DNA of 64,000 nt from Chryseobacterium oncorhynchi (GCF_002899895.1 NZ_PPEI02000006.1:124001-188000); one strand, 5' to 3'; shown: positions 28,323-37,477, counted from the stretch's first letter. The notes: generated from the sequence alone by a model not told the origin. Translations and numbers: made by a program.

Positions 28323-29585
28323 ATGAAGACGCGTAACTTAGTACTTATTGTAACTGTTTTTTTATCCTTTTTTTCTTGTAAAAATAAATCTGAATCCAAA
28401 GAGGCTTCTGCTGAAAACACGACCAATCTTCCCAATTATGGAAATGTAGATCTGGGTAATGTTTTTACAAAAGCAGATGGCCAGCTTTCTGATAAAGAAT
28501 CATTAACCGGATATATAGATCAATACTATAAAAAAATCTGGGATGGTGGAGACTTGAGCGGAGGTATATTGGTGGCAAAAGGAGACGAGATTCTGTATGA
28601 AAATTACAGAGGTTTCGGAAGAGAAGGCAATCAAATGCCGATTGATAAGAATACACCATTACACGTAGCTTCTGTTTCGAAGACCTTAACAGCTATGGCC
28701 ATGATGAAGTTGGTAGAAGCCGGAAAAATTAAACTTTCCGACCATCTTACCCAATTCTTTCCGGGATTCCCTTATCCTAACGTTACTGTTCAGACTTTAC
28801 TGGATCAGAGAAGCGGACTTCCAAAATATGAATATTTCATCACTAAAATACAGCCTGCTCCGGCAGAACTTTCCAAGCCTTTCATAACCAATCAGGATGT
28901 ATTGAATATGATCATCAAATATAAACCTGATTTGGCAAGAGATACCGATACAGGATTTATGTACTGTAATACTAATTTTGCTTTATTGGCTCTGTTGGTT
29001 GAAAAAGTAACAAAGACTCCTTTTCCACAGGCGATGAAAGAAATGATTTTTACTCCTTTAAAAATGAATAACACTTACATTTTTCAGGAAAAAGATATTC
29101 CAACAGCTTCACAGTCTTTCTATTATGGAGCAAATAAACTGTATCCATTAGACAGATTGGATCTTATTTACGGAGATAAAAACGTTTACACTACACCAAG
29201 AGATTTGTATAACTTCTCAAAAGCTATGTTTTCAAAGGACTTCCTAAAGCCTGAGTTGATGCAGATGGTCTTTACACCATACAGTAATGAGAAAGCAGGA
29301 ATGAATAATTATGGTCTTGGTTTTAGAATGAAAATATTTGATAACGGTGAAAAGCTTACCTATCATAATGGATGGTGGCATGGGACCAATTCCGTATTTG
29401 CTCATCTATTAAAATCCAAGGTAACTATTGTGGCTATTGGAAATAAATATTCAAATAAAGTATATACAGCACTTGCACTATCCGGATTATTTGAGAATTT
29501 CCCTGTACAGCAGGAGAAACTTCAAACTATAATGACCGGCAGTAAAGATACTTTGAATAGCGGACACGAAGTTTTTGGAGAATAA
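28323..29585 (+). CDS. Serine hydrolase lipoprotein, beta-lactamase/PBP4-like
   Basis: 420 aa from the ATG at 28323 (MKTRNLVLIVTVFLSFFSC). The Cys after FFS makes it a predicted lipoprotein. The class C beta-lactamase-like fold shows SxxK in HVASVSKTLTAMAMMKL, YxN in FMYCNTNFALLAL, and HNGWWHGTNS in place of KTG. Such proteins are D-Ala-D-Ala peptidases or esterases; the substrate is not predictable. Between this gene and the dehydrogenase (28139-28322) there is a hairpin with arms GGCTGAG/CTCAGCC. Confidence 0.87.
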   Translation: MKTRNLVLIVTVFLSFFSCKNKSESKEASAENTTNLPNYGNVDLGNVFTKADGQLSDKESLTGYIDQYYKKIWDGGDLSGGILVAKGDEILYENYRGFGREGNQMPIDKNTPLHVASVSKTLTAMAMMKLVEAGKIKLSDHLTQFFPGFPYPNVTVQTLLDQRSGLPKYEYFITKIQPAPAELSKPFITNQDVLNMIIKYKPDLARDTDTGFMYCNTNFALLALLVEKVTKTPFPQAMKEMIFTPLKMNNTYIFQEKDIPTASQSFYYGANKLYPLDRLDLIYGDKNVYTTPRDLYNFSKAMFSKDFLKPELMQMVFTPYSNEKAGMNNYGLGFRMKIFDNGEKLTYHNGWWHGTNSVFAHLLKSKVTIVAIGNKYSNKVYTALALSGLFENFPVQQEKLQTIMTGSKDTLNSGHEVFGE

Positions 29586-29610
29586 TGTTTACTTTTGCTT
29601 AAACATTTTC

Positions 29611-31377
29611 ATGAAAAGGTTTCTTTTATTATTTGTTATCTGTTTTCTTGTACACTCTTGTGCAAGAGTTGGGTCTCCTGTTGGAGGTCCGAAAGATACG
29701 CTGGCTCCAAGATTTTTAAGTTCAAATATTGATACCACAAGAATCAATGTAAAAAGAGATATTCACGAACTCCGCCTGGATTTTGATGAATATATTACAT
29801 TAAAGGATATCAATAAAAACCTGATTATCTCTCCGCCAATCAAAAATATCAAGCGGATTCTTCCTTCCAATATTGCGAATAAATTCGTTCTTATCCAATG
29901 GACGGATACTCTTCAGGCAAATACCACTTACAATTTCAACTTTGGGAATTCAATTGTAGATAATAACGAGACTAATATTCTGCGTTATTTCAATTTTGCT
30001 TTCTCTACAGGAGATAAATTGGATGATTTGTATATCAGTGGTGAGGTAAAAGATGCACTGGAAATCAAAAAGAAAACAGGGAATAATGAAAACAAACTGG
30101 TTGTAGGGCTGTATCAGGTAAAAGATACCATGAACTACAAGCAAAAGCCATATTATATCACGAAAGTAGATGATGATGGATATTACGAACTGAATTACCT
30201 TTCTCCAGGGAAATATAAGATCATTGCTTTCGATGATGAAAACGGAAACTCCGTATATGATCCAGGAAAAGAAAAAATAGGATTTAATAAAGAAGTTATA
30301 GATTTTGAAAAATCCATTTCAGGATTAAACTTAAAAGTATATCCATCCAAGAAGCCTTTGAAATATTCAGAGATGAAAGAAGTTGGTGGTGGAATTCTCA
30401 TGACATTTGAGGGACATCCAGAGGAAGTGAAAGTTCAGTCTGTTAATAATGATAAGCTTAAAGATATAAAGGTAACCCATCGTCCCAAATCAGATTCTGT
30501 GAGAATTTGGTTTGATGCTGTTAAAGATAACATAGGACAGGAAACTACTGAGAAGCTTCAGTTTAGCTACGATATCGGGAGTAAGCAGGATACTGTTTCC
30601 GTATTCTATAAATATAATAAGAAGAACGCAATGGATATTGTCAGCGATAATGGAGGGGGTTCATTAGCTCCAAAATCTGACTTTAAAATTGCTTCGGCCT
30701 ATGTTGTTGATAAAATTGATCCGTCAAAATGGGTGTTGAAAAGCGATAGTTTGACAACGCAGGAATTTACAGCTGCAATATCGAACACCAATCCATATCA
30801 GATTATTGTGAAGTCGGATTTTGTAAGCGGGAAAAAATATAAGCTTACCATTCCAAAAGAAACTGTTTCTTCTTTCTATACTAAAAATACACAATCAAAA
30901 AGATTCGATTTTGAATATGATAAAGTAGAGCAGTTTGGAAGTCTGGAATTTACACTTCAGAATGCCCCAACTTCCAGCTATTGGATTCAGTTATTAGATT
31001 CTTCTGAAAAGATATTATACGAAAAATACACCAAAGGAAATATTATCAAGTTTGATATTCTGAAACCCGAAGAATATATCGTAAGAATATTGGTTGACAA
31101 TAATGAAAACAAGTACTGGGATGAAGCCGACTTTAGTAATGAAACATTTGCAGAAGATGCTTACGTCTTCTATAAAAAAGCGGTAGTGAGACCTTTATGG
31201 GAAACCAGAGAAAATTGGGATCTGAAAGATACCAGAACACTCGATAATCCCAAAGGAAACTCTTCTTCAGTGGCCCCAACGACACTTTCTCCAAACCAGG
31301 AAGAACCGGTGAAGATAGAAGCAGAAACTAAAAAAGAAATAAAGTCAGATAACGCAATTATAACTCCGGTAAAGTAG
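29611..31377 (+). CDS. Ig-like (Big_5) domain lipoprotein
   Basis: 588 aa from the ATG at 29611 (MKRFLLLFVICFLVHSCARV). The lipobox Cys (LVHSC) is followed by GSPVGGPKDTLAP, a hallmark of a Bacteroidota family with an N-terminal bacterial Ig-like domain (about residues 30-125). In the middle and at the C-terminus are two repeats of the type DENGNSVYDPGKEKIGF and DNNENKYWDEADF, which look like calcium-binding or CarboxypepD_reg-like loops. A Pro/Ser/Lys-rich tail ends the protein. A surface or periplasmic role is likely; function unknown. Confidence 0.8.
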   Translation: MKRFLLLFVICFLVHSCARVGSPVGGPKDTLAPRFLSSNIDTTRINVKRDIHELRLDFDEYITLKDINKNLIISPPIKNIKRILPSNIANKFVLIQWTDTLQANTTYNFNFGNSIVDNNETNILRYFNFAFSTGDKLDDLYISGEVKDALEIKKKTGNNENKLVVGLYQVKDTMNYKQKPYYITKVDDDGYYELNYLSPGKYKIIAFDDENGNSVYDPGKEKIGFNKEVIDFEKSISGLNLKVYPSKKPLKYSEMKEVGGGILMTFEGHPEEVKVQSVNNDKLKDIKVTHRPKSDSVRIWFDAVKDNIGQETTEKLQFSYDIGSKQDTVSVFYKYNKKNAMDIVSDNGGGSLAPKSDFKIASAYVVDKIDPSKWVLKSDSLTTQEFTAAISNTNPYQIIVKSDFVSGKKYKLTIPKETVSSFYTKNTQSKRFDFEYDKVEQFGSLEFTLQNAPTSSYWIQLLDSSEKILYEKYTKGNIIKFDILKPEEYIVRILVDNNENKYWDEADFSNETFAEDAYVFYKKAVVRPLWETRENWDLKDTRTLDNPKGNSSSVAPTTLSPNQEEPVKIEAETKKEIKSDNAIITPVK

Positions 31378-31381
31378 GCTT

Positions 31382-31840
31382 ATGAAGATGGTAAAAAAAA
31401 TCATATTTTGGGTTCTTGTGGCTTTTGCCCTGATCCAATTTATTCCTATCGATAGAGTTAATAAAGCTGTTGATTCCAAGGTGAATTTTGTTCAGATTAA
31501 GAACACCCCTGAAAAAATAAGTACATTGCTTAAGAACGCATGTTATGACTGTCATTCCAATGAAACGGTCTATCCTAAATATGCTTTTATTGCCCCTATT
31601 TCATGGTCTGTAAAGAGTCATGTAAATGAGGGACGCCAACATCTTAATTTTTCTATTTGGGGAACTTATAACAAAGAGCTTAAGGAGAATATGCTCGATA
31701 GGTCTATTGAGGCTCTTAAGCATAAGACAATGCCGTTTCCCGGATATATTGTTTACCATAAGGAAGCCAATCTTTCAGAAGCTGAAAGGTCATTGCTTAT
31801 TCAGTATTTTGAAGAAATGTTGAAATCTAAGACCTATTAA
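31382..31840 (+). CDS. Haem-binding domain protein
   Basis: 152 aa. One N-terminal membrane anchor or signal (IIFWVLVAFALIQFIPI) is followed by a single c-type haem motif CYDCH in LLKNACYDCHSNETVYPKYA. The following block IAPISWSVKSHVNEGRQHLN is characteristic of the Bacteroidota haem_bd family. It is probably a periplasmic cytochrome-like protein. It starts 4 bases after the Ig-like lipoprotein, so the two are in one operon. Confidence 0.88.
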   Translation: MKMVKKIIFWVLVAFALIQFIPIDRVNKAVDSKVNFVQIKNTPEKISTLLKNACYDCHSNETVYPKYAFIAPISWSVKSHVNEGRQHLNFSIWGTYNKELKENMLDRSIEALKHKTMPFPGYIVYHKEANLSEAERSLLIQYFEEMLKSKTY

Positions 31841-31878
31841 CTCCAGAAATTTCTAAAGTTATTTTTAATCATAAAAAA

Positions 31879-31953
31879 TCTCTCGCAGATTTTGCAGATT
31901 CGGCAGATGATTATGATTTAATGATCCGCTTAATTTGCAAAATCTGCGAGAGA
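31879..31953. repeat. Long imperfect palindrome between converging genes
   Basis: The outer 18 bp are a perfect inverted repeat, TCTCTCGCAGATTTTGCA (31879-31896) against 31936-31953. The next 16 bases of each arm pair at 11 positions, giving a stem of roughly 34 bp with a very short loop. A related single arm occurs at 16576-16602. The position between converging genes fits a terminator, but the stem is far longer than usual and there is no T run, so a dispersed palindromic repeat is more likely. Confidence 0.75.
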
Positions 31954-31966
31954 ATATTTAGAAAAA

Positions 31967-32479
31967 TTATTTCTTTAGATAATCCTCAAAGAATTTCTTC
32001 TGAGAATCAAAGGCGATGTCTTCAAGATGAAGTTCCTTCAAAGGAATCCATACCGCTTCTGAAATCTCTGAAATTTCTAGATTTACCTCAAATTTTTCCG
32101 AAACATTGTACTCATAAAAGAGATCAATTGTATTATAATCAATTTCCTTATACTGATAAATATTTGGAAGACTCGTAAGGTATTTCAGGTTTGAAATATT
32201 AATATCAAGCTGAAGTTCTTCAAAAAGTTCTCTTTTACAGGTTTCTTCTGCACTTTCCTTTGGATCAACGAAGCCTCCTGCCAAATCTAGTTTTCCTTTT
32301 TTAGGATCTCTGTTTCTTCGGGTAAGATAAATTTCGTTTTCACACCTGATGACAACAGCTACTGCACCTGCCACATTATGATAAAGTGAAAAACCACAAT
32401 CAGGACAGCTCCATTTCTTTTCGCCATCCCAATGTAAGGACTCTTTGCCACAGCTTGGGCAATATTTCAATAACTTCAT
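31967..32479 (-). CDS. NUDIX hydrolase with N-terminal zinc ribbon
   Basis: 170 aa. The N-terminus has a CPSCG...CPDCG zinc ribbon, as in NADH pyrophosphatase NudC. The Nudix box is GGFVDPKESAEETCKRELFE followed by ELQL, matching GX5EX7REUXEEXGU apart from the last Gly. The NudC-specific SQPWPFPxS is absent; the block after the box reads LTSLPNIYQYKEIDYNTIDL, as in related NUDIX proteins. It hydrolyses nucleoside diphosphate-X compounds of unknown identity. It overlaps xerD by 4 bases. Confidence 0.9.
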   Translation of the reverse strand: MKLLKYCPSCGKESLHWDGEKKWSCPDCGFSLYHNVAGAVAVVIRCENEIYLTRRNRDPKKGKLDLAGGFVDPKESAEETCKRELFEELQLDINISNLKYLTSLPNIYQYKEIDYNTIDLFYEYNVSEKFEVNLEISEISEAVWIPLKELHLEDIAFDSQKKFFEDYLKK

Positions 32480-33390
32480 TGAGTAATATTCATATTTCTA
32501 GGGTGATAACTCAGGATAACATCCCTTAGTTCTTCTGTTTTCAGGTGAGTGTAGATCTCCGTTGTTGTAATACTGGAATGTCCCAGCATTTCCTGAATAT
32601 AACGAAGGTCAGCTCCATTCTGTAGCAAATGAGTTGCAAAAGAATGTCTGAAAGTATGTGGAGAAATCTTTTTGTTAACCCCTGCTTTATCTGTAAGTTC
32701 TTTAATGATAAGAAAGACAATTACCCTAGACATGGATGTACCACGACTATTCAGGAATAAGGTGTCTTCATATTTCTTATTGATTTTACCCTTAGAGCGT
32801 ACCTCTTTAATATAACTTTCCAACAACTCTGCTGTATAGTCAGCCAAAGGAACAAAACGGGTTTTGTTTCCCTTTCCATTGACTTTTATATACTGCTCTT
32901 TGAAGTTGATATTGGAGATCTTCAGGTCAATCAGTTCAGAAACACGGAGTCCGCAACCATACAGTACCTCAATGATACACTGGTTCCTTTTTCCAAGATC
33001 TGTATTGACCTCAATAGCTGCAATAATTCTGTTAATGTCAGGTAAACTTAAAGTATCAGGTAGATACAGTCCCAGTTTAGGGCCTTCAAGTAACGCCGCA
33101 GGATTGTCTTCACGATATTCATCCTCTAGTAGAAATTTGAAGAAAGACTTTATGGAAGATATCCATCTTGCCTGAGATCTCTCGCTGAATTTCTGCTTAG
33201 AAAGATTGAAAATGTATTCCTGCAGGTTTTCGTAGCCGATAGAATCTGGACCGACGTTTGCCAGATCTTCTTCTGCGTAATCTTTTAGTTTTTTAATGTC
33301 CCGAACGTAAGCGTCGAGCGTGTTTTCTGAAAAATTTCTTTCGAAGCGAAGAAATATTTCAAAATCTTTGATCTTTTCATCCCAAGTCAT
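32476..33390 (-). CDS. xerD: Site-specific tyrosine recombinase XerD
   Basis: 304 aa with the SAM-like N-terminal domain (about 1-95) and the catalytic domain. The catalytic residues are visible: Arg in YGCGLRVSELIDL, Lys in VNGKGNKTRFVPL, HxxR in HTFRHSFATHLL, His in LGHSSITTTEIYTHL with the nucleophile Tyr. It resolves chromosome dimers at dif. There is no integron or phage context, so this is the housekeeping enzyme. A deoxycytidylate deaminase gene lies 6 bases upstream. Confidence 0.94.
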   Translation of the reverse strand: MTWDEKIKDFEIFLRFERNFSENTLDAYVRDIKKLKDYAEEDLANVGPDSIGYENLQEYIFNLSKQKFSERSQARWISSIKSFFKFLLEDEYREDNPAALLEGPKLGLYLPDTLSLPDINRIIAAIEVNTDLGKRNQCIIEVLYGCGLRVSELIDLKISNINFKEQYIKVNGKGNKTRFVPLADYTAELLESYIKEVRSKGKINKKYEDTLFLNSRGTSMSRVIVFLIIKELTDKAGVNKKISPHTFRHSFATHLLQNGADLRYIQEMLGHSSITTTEIYTHLKTEELRDVILSYHPRNMNITQ

Positions 33391-33396
33391 TTGTGC

Positions 33397-33819
33397 TTAT
33401 TTTTTTAGTTCACAGTCCGATATTTGTTCTATTTCAATATTATGGTTTCTAAGGAACGATATCCCGTGATCATCCGAATACTCATTAATATACACCAGTC
33501 TTGCAATACCAGCCTGTAAGATTAGCTTACTGCATTCCTTACAGGGCGACAGCGTTAAATATAACGTTGCTCCTTTTGCTGATTGTGTAGAAGCCGCTAG
33601 TTTTAATATAGCGTTGGCTTCTGCATGTAATACATACCAGTGCGTTTTTCCCTCCCCATCTTCACAGCAGTTTTCGAATCCCGAAGGAGTTCCGTTGTAA
33701 CCATCTGAAATAATCATCCTATCTTTTACGATAAGAGCCCCTACTTGTTTTCTCTTACAGTAGGAGAGTTTTGCCCATTCCTGAGCCATTTTTAGATAAG
33801 CTTTATCAAACTTATTCAT
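33397..33819 (-). CDS. dCMP deaminase family protein (ComEB-like)
   Basis: 140 aa cytidine/deoxycytidylate deaminase fold. The zinc site consists of HAE in LHAEANAILKLA and PCxxC in SPCKECSKLI. The N-terminal block SYCKRKQVGALIVKD is typical of dCMP deaminases. It converts dCMP to dUMP for dTMP synthesis. Members in Bacillus are named ComEB; there are no competence genes here. Lies directly upstream of xerD and probably co-transcribed. Confidence 0.92.
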   Translation of the reverse strand: MNKFDKAYLKMAQEWAKLSYCKRKQVGALIVKDRMIISDGYNGTPSGFENCCEDGEGKTHWYVLHAEANAILKLAASTQSAKGATLYLTLSPCKECSKLILQAGIARLVYINEYSDDHGISFLRNHNIEIEQISDCELKK

Positions 33820-33871
33820 ACCGCAGCATTAGTTTTTTCGAAATAATTTGGATTAAAATCTTTTAAAAAGA

Positions 33872-34639
33872 TTAGAAGTTTGGCTTTCTTTTCTCTAGGA
33901 AAGCAGTCACTCCTTCTTTTTTATCTTCCATTTCAAAAAGTTCCCCGAAATACTTGATTTCAGTTTCAAAACCTTTATCCGTGTCAGATAAATTTACGGC
34001 GTTTATAGCCTTGGATATTGCCATTGGTGAATTGTAGGCAATAGCGTTCGCTAATTCTTTCGTTTTGGTTAATAATTCTTCAATAGGGTATACTTCATTT
34101 ACCAGGCCGATCTCTTTTGCTTTTTGAGCAGGGATCATTTTGGCAGAGAAGATCATTTCGTTGGCAATACCTTTTCCTACAAGCTTTGGAAGCCTTTGAG
34201 TTCCTCCGTATCCTGGAATTAATCCCAGAGTTACTTCAGGAAGACCCAGTCTGGCGTTTTCCGATGCATATCTGATGTGGCATGCCATGGCAAGCTCTAA
34301 ACCTCCTCCTAATGCAAAACCGTTTACGGCTGCAATAACAGGTTTAGACATATTTTCAATTTTGTTGAACAGAGAATTTTGTCCATTTCTGGCAAGCTCT
34401 TCCGCTTTTTCCTGTCCAAAATCACTAAACTCTTTAATGTCAGCTCCAGCTACGAAAGACTTTTCTCCACTTCCTGTAAGGATAATTACTCTGCAGGAAT
34501 TGTCTGCGTTAAGTTCATCCAGTGCTGTACTGATTTCCTGAATAGTTTTTGCATTTAAAGCATTTAAACTTTCAGGTCTGTTTATGGTAATGATAGATAA
34601 TTTATCTTCCTTTTTTAATAATATATTTTCGTAACTCAT
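33872..34639 (-). CDS. Enoyl-CoA hydratase/isomerase (crotonase)
   Basis: 255 aa, the usual single-domain crotonase length. The oxyanion hole is in SFVAGADIKEF and NGFALGGGLELAMACHIRYA; the two catalytic glutamates are in GGGLE and GLPEVTLGLIPGYGGTQRLP. It hydrates trans-2-enoyl-CoA in fatty-acid degradation or a related pathway. No other beta-oxidation genes adjoin it. It precedes the deaminase gene by 52 bases. Confidence 0.92.
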   Translation of the reverse strand: MSYENILLKKEDKLSIITINRPESLNALNAKTIQEISTALDELNADNSCRVIILTGSGEKSFVAGADIKEFSDFGQEKAEELARNGQNSLFNKIENMSKPVIAAVNGFALGGGLELAMACHIRYASENARLGLPEVTLGLIPGYGGTQRLPKLVGKGIANEMIFSAKMIPAQKAKEIGLVNEVYPIEELLTKTKELANAIAYNSPMAISKAINAVNLSDTDKGFETEIKYFGELFEMEDKKEGVTAFLEKRKPNF

Positions 34640-34685
34640 TTTTCCACTTTAAAATATCATCCTCTGCAAATTATGAATTTTTTAC

Positions 34686-34726
34686 AAAAAAAAGGAAAAA
34701 ATATTATTTTTTTTTCCTTTTTTTTT
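34686..34726 (-). terminator. AT-rich terminator of the catalase gene
   Basis: A run of eight A, GG and six A faces nine T, CC and nine T across a short loop. It lies 19 bases after the catalase stop on the minus strand, so it would end that transcript. Confidence 0.7.
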
Positions 34727-34744
34727 ATTTATTGTTCAATATGA

Positions 34745-36232
34745 TTATTTGGAATGATTCATCATATTTGCATCAATATTTACGTTTAATTGTGAAGCTA
34801 CTTTCATGCCAAGCTCAATGTTAGCACGGAAAAAGTGACACAATTGACGGTTAATAATCTCATCTTTTTTCGGTCCGCTGATTCCTTTCATACTTCCTAC
34901 AATATTTTGAATCAGATGGTTTCTGTCATCAGCATTCATCGCCTTTGAGTAAAGAAGTCCCGGTTGAGTATAATGATCACTGTCATTATCATTTCTATTG
35001 TAGCTCGCAACATGGGCACTATCTAATTCATACTCATAGTTTTTGTAAGATGAATCCGCTTTAATGTCGTCGAAACTGTTCGGATGATAGTTGGGCTTGT
35101 CCTGGTAGTGACTTGAATCTGCCATATAACCATCTCTTTGATAATTATTAACAGCAAAAGGACATCTGTTTACTTCCAGCTGGTGAGCATTTACTCCCAC
35201 TCTGTATCGATGTGCATCCGGATAGGAGAATAATCTTCCCTGAAGCATTTTATCTGGTGAGAAACTGATTCCGTTAATAAGGCTGCTTGGTGAAAATGTA
35301 GATTGTTCTACGTGTGCAAAATAGTTAACAGGAACTTCATTCAGCTCCATTTCTCCTACCTCAATCAATGGGAAATCATCATGAAACCATACCTTGGTTA
35401 CGTCAAAAGGATTCCATCTGAAATCTTTTGCTTGTTCCTCGGTCATCACCTGGATGTACATTGTCCATTTCGGGAAATCTCCATTTTCAATCGCATTGCA
35501 AAGGTCTTCCTGTGCAAAGTCCGGATTTTCTCCTGCCATTTTTACAGCCTCTTCATCCGTGAAGTTTTTTATACCTTGTTTTGTCTTAAAGTGGAACTTC
35601 ACCCATACTCTTTCATTTTTATCGTTGATCATGGAGAAAGCATGAGATCCGAAGCCATGCATATGTCTATAGCCATAAGGAGTTCCTCTGTCTGACATTA
35701 ATATAAGAACCTGATGAAGTGATTCAGGATTTAAGCTCCAGAAATCCCACATCATTGTGGCACTTTTTAAATTAGTCTTAGGTAACCTTTTTTGGGTATG
35801 TATAAAATCCGGGAATTTTTTCGCATCCTTAATAAAGAATACAGGAGTATTGTTTCCTACAAGATCCCAATTTCCATCTTCAGTATAAAATTTTAAGGCA
35901 AAACCTCTAGGATCTCTAGCGGTATCTGCACTTCCTTTTTCGCCACCAACGGTAGAAAAACGGGCAAACATTCTGCATGAGTTTCCTACTTTTGAAAACA
36001 AATTTGCTTTTGTGTACTGGCTAATGTCATGCGTTACGGTAAAGGTTCCGTATGCTCCGCTTCCTTTGGCGTGTACAATTCTTTCAGGAATTCTTTCCCT
36101 AACGAAATGTGCAAGATTTTCCTGAAGAATAAAGTCCTGCAGCAATACCGGGCCTCTTGGTCCTACCGTCTGGGAATCCTGATGCTCAAAATAAGGTGCG
36201 CCGTTGCTTAACGTTAATTTTTTAGAATCCAT
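34745..36232 (-). CDS. katA: Monofunctional haem catalase
   Basis: 495 aa from the ATG at 36232 (MDSKKLTLSNGAPYFEHQD); a longer frame would run into the promoter. It decomposes hydrogen peroxide to water and oxygen. The active-site His is in TFTVTHDISQYT, the distal Asn in VGNNTPVFF, and the proximal haem Tyr in RLFSYPDAHRYRVG. The size fits the small-subunit (clade 3) type. It is divergent from oxyR, which almost certainly controls it; a promoter on the minus strand has -7 TAAATTTG (36303-36296). Confidence 0.96.
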   Translation of the reverse strand: MDSKKLTLSNGAPYFEHQDSQTVGPRGPVLLQDFILQENLAHFVRERIPERIVHAKGSGAYGTFTVTHDISQYTKANLFSKVGNSCRMFARFSTVGGEKGSADTARDPRGFALKFYTEDGNWDLVGNNTPVFFIKDAKKFPDFIHTQKRLPKTNLKSATMMWDFWSLNPESLHQVLILMSDRGTPYGYRHMHGFGSHAFSMINDKNERVWVKFHFKTKQGIKNFTDEEAVKMAGENPDFAQEDLCNAIENGDFPKWTMYIQVMTEEQAKDFRWNPFDVTKVWFHDDFPLIEVGEMELNEVPVNYFAHVEQSTFSPSSLINGISFSPDKMLQGRLFSYPDAHRYRVGVNAHQLEVNRCPFAVNNYQRDGYMADSSHYQDKPNYHPNSFDDIKADSSYKNYEYELDSAHVASYNRNDNDSDHYTQPGLLYSKAMNADDRNHLIQNIVGSMKGISGPKKDEIINRQLCHFFRANIELGMKVASQLNVNIDANMMNHSK

Positions 36233-36295
36233 ATAATTGATGATTTTGAATAATTGTTTCCTTTTTCTAAATCGAAGTGTAAAGGTAGTGAATAT

Positions 36296-36345
36296 CAAAT
36301 TTACTTGAATTTTTAATTGCTAATAACAAAAACGTTATATCTTTG
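36296..36345. promoter_or_regulatory. Overlapping divergent promoters of katA and oxyR with a central palindrome
   Basis: The catalase -7 (minus TAAATTTG) is at 36303-36296 and its -33 (minus TTTG) at 36330-36327. The oxyR -7 (TATCTTTG) is at 36338-36345 with TTG at 36317-36319. A palindrome ATAACAAAAACGTTAT (36323-36338) covers the -33 of katA and touches the -7 of oxyR, so a single bound regulator could act on both. It is a candidate OxyR site. Confidence 0.6.
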
Positions 36346-36365
36346 TAATAGATAATATTAATCAA

Positions 36366-37316
36366 ATGAACATTCAGCAACTTGAATATCTTATCGCTGT
36401 TGATAAGTATAAACATTTTGGTAAAGCAGCTCAGGCTTGCTTCATTACCCAACCTACGTTAAGTGCCATGATACAGAAATTTGAGGACGAACTGGATGTA
36501 AAGGTTTTTGACAGAACAACTCACCCAATCCGTACTACGGATGTAGGTCTTCAGATCATTGATCAGGCCAAGGTGATTATAGAATCTGTCAATGAGCTGA
36601 AAAATAAAGCTAACCTTTTGAATAATATTTTAGGAGGAACAATTAATCTGGGAATCATTCCTACGGTTTCTTCATTTATCCTGCCTACGGAAATCTTTAA
36701 ATTCCTTGAAGACAATCCGAAGATCCAGATGAATGTAAAGGAAATGACAACTGATAATATTATTAAAGCTCTAAAAGCCGGAGAATTGGACGCGGGAATT
36801 ATTTCCACTCCTTATGATACTGCTGATGAGTTTTATCAGGATTTCTTATTCAACGAAGAATTAATGATCTACAGTTCCAATACTGAAGCGAACAAAAAGA
36901 ATTCTTACATCATCCCTGAGGATCTTAATGTAGAAAAGGTATGGTTGCTTGAAGAAGGAAACTGTCTTAGAAATCAGTTTGAAAATATCTGTCATCTGAA
37001 AGAAAATACTCTGAAGCCTAAAAATTTAGATTTCCTGGCTTCCAATATTCAAACCTTGGTACATATGGTGGATAAGGTAGGAGGGATTAGTATTCTTCCG
37101 GAATTGGCATTGAGCCAGCTTTCTGAAGAACAGAAAAAGAATGTCTTCAGATTCAAGAAACCTTTCCCTTACAGAGAGATCAGTATTATTTATTATAAGC
37201 CCACCTTTAAGCAGAAGATTATTGATGAATTATCACATTCTATCAAAAGTTCTTTAGAACTTAAACTGAATTATCACGCAAGTCCGAAAGAATTTGTAAG
37301 CATAAAGCCTCAGTAA
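36366..37316 (+). CDS. oxyR: LysR-family hydrogen-peroxide sensor OxyR
   Basis: 316 aa. The N-terminal winged helix (LEYLIAVDKYKHFGKAAQAC, then TQPTLSAMIQKFEDEL) is followed by the substrate-binding-like domain. The two redox cysteines are at residues 200 and 209 in EEGNCLRNQFENICH, spaced exactly as C199/C208 of E. coli OxyR. It activates peroxide-defence genes when the disulfide forms. Its divergence from catalase supports the assignment. ATG start, 21 bases after a good -7. Confidence 0.95.
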   Translation: MNIQQLEYLIAVDKYKHFGKAAQACFITQPTLSAMIQKFEDELDVKVFDRTTHPIRTTDVGLQIIDQAKVIIESVNELKNKANLLNNILGGTINLGIIPTVSSFILPTEIFKFLEDNPKIQMNVKEMTTDNIIKALKAGELDAGIISTPYDTADEFYQDFLFNEELMIYSSNTEANKKNSYIIPEDLNVEKVWLLEEGNCLRNQFENICHLKENTLKPKNLDFLASNIQTLVHMVDKVGGISILPELALSQLSEEQKKNVFRFKKPFPYREISIIYYKPTFKQKIIDELSHSIKSSLELKLNYHASPKEFVSIKPQ

Positions 37317-37380
37317 TTGAAAGGCTTTAAAGTGATATAAATCATTAATTTAAAGAAAATTATAATTAGTAAACAAAAAT

Positions 37381-37412
37381 TTTGAGTATTACAAAAATAG
37401 TGCTTAAATTTG
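37381..37412 (+). promoter_or_regulatory. Promoter of metK
   Basis: TTTG at 37381-37384 and TAAATTTG at 37405-37412 are separated by 20 bases, a consensus Bacteroidota promoter. The SAM-II element starts about 13 bases after the -7, right at the 5' end of the transcript. Confidence 0.75.
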
Positions 37413-37424
37413 CTGACGTTTACC

Positions 37425-37477
37425 ACGAGGAAAAATTTGACCTGATTGCAACCTCTATAAAAAAATGCTAAAACAGT
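37425..37477 (+). promoter_or_regulatory. SAM-II riboswitch upstream of metK
   Basis: The element has P1 arms GAGG (37427-37430) and CCTC (37452-37455), the loop block TTTGACCTGATTGCAA, then TATAAA and GCTAAA (37467-37472), all in the order of the SAM-II aptamer first described upstream of metA/metX. The pseudoknot can form between CTG (37442-37444) and CAG (37474-37476), a compatible pair at the position where alphaproteobacterial examples use C/G pairs. It sits ~75 bases before the metK ATG, unusually far for a type that normally covers the ribosome site. Confidence 0.85.

Noticed and set aside
32476..33390. XerD-like recombinase as sign of a mobile element
   Set aside because: The length, motifs and house-keeping neighbours fit the chromosomal XerD; there are no att-like repeats or cargo genes.
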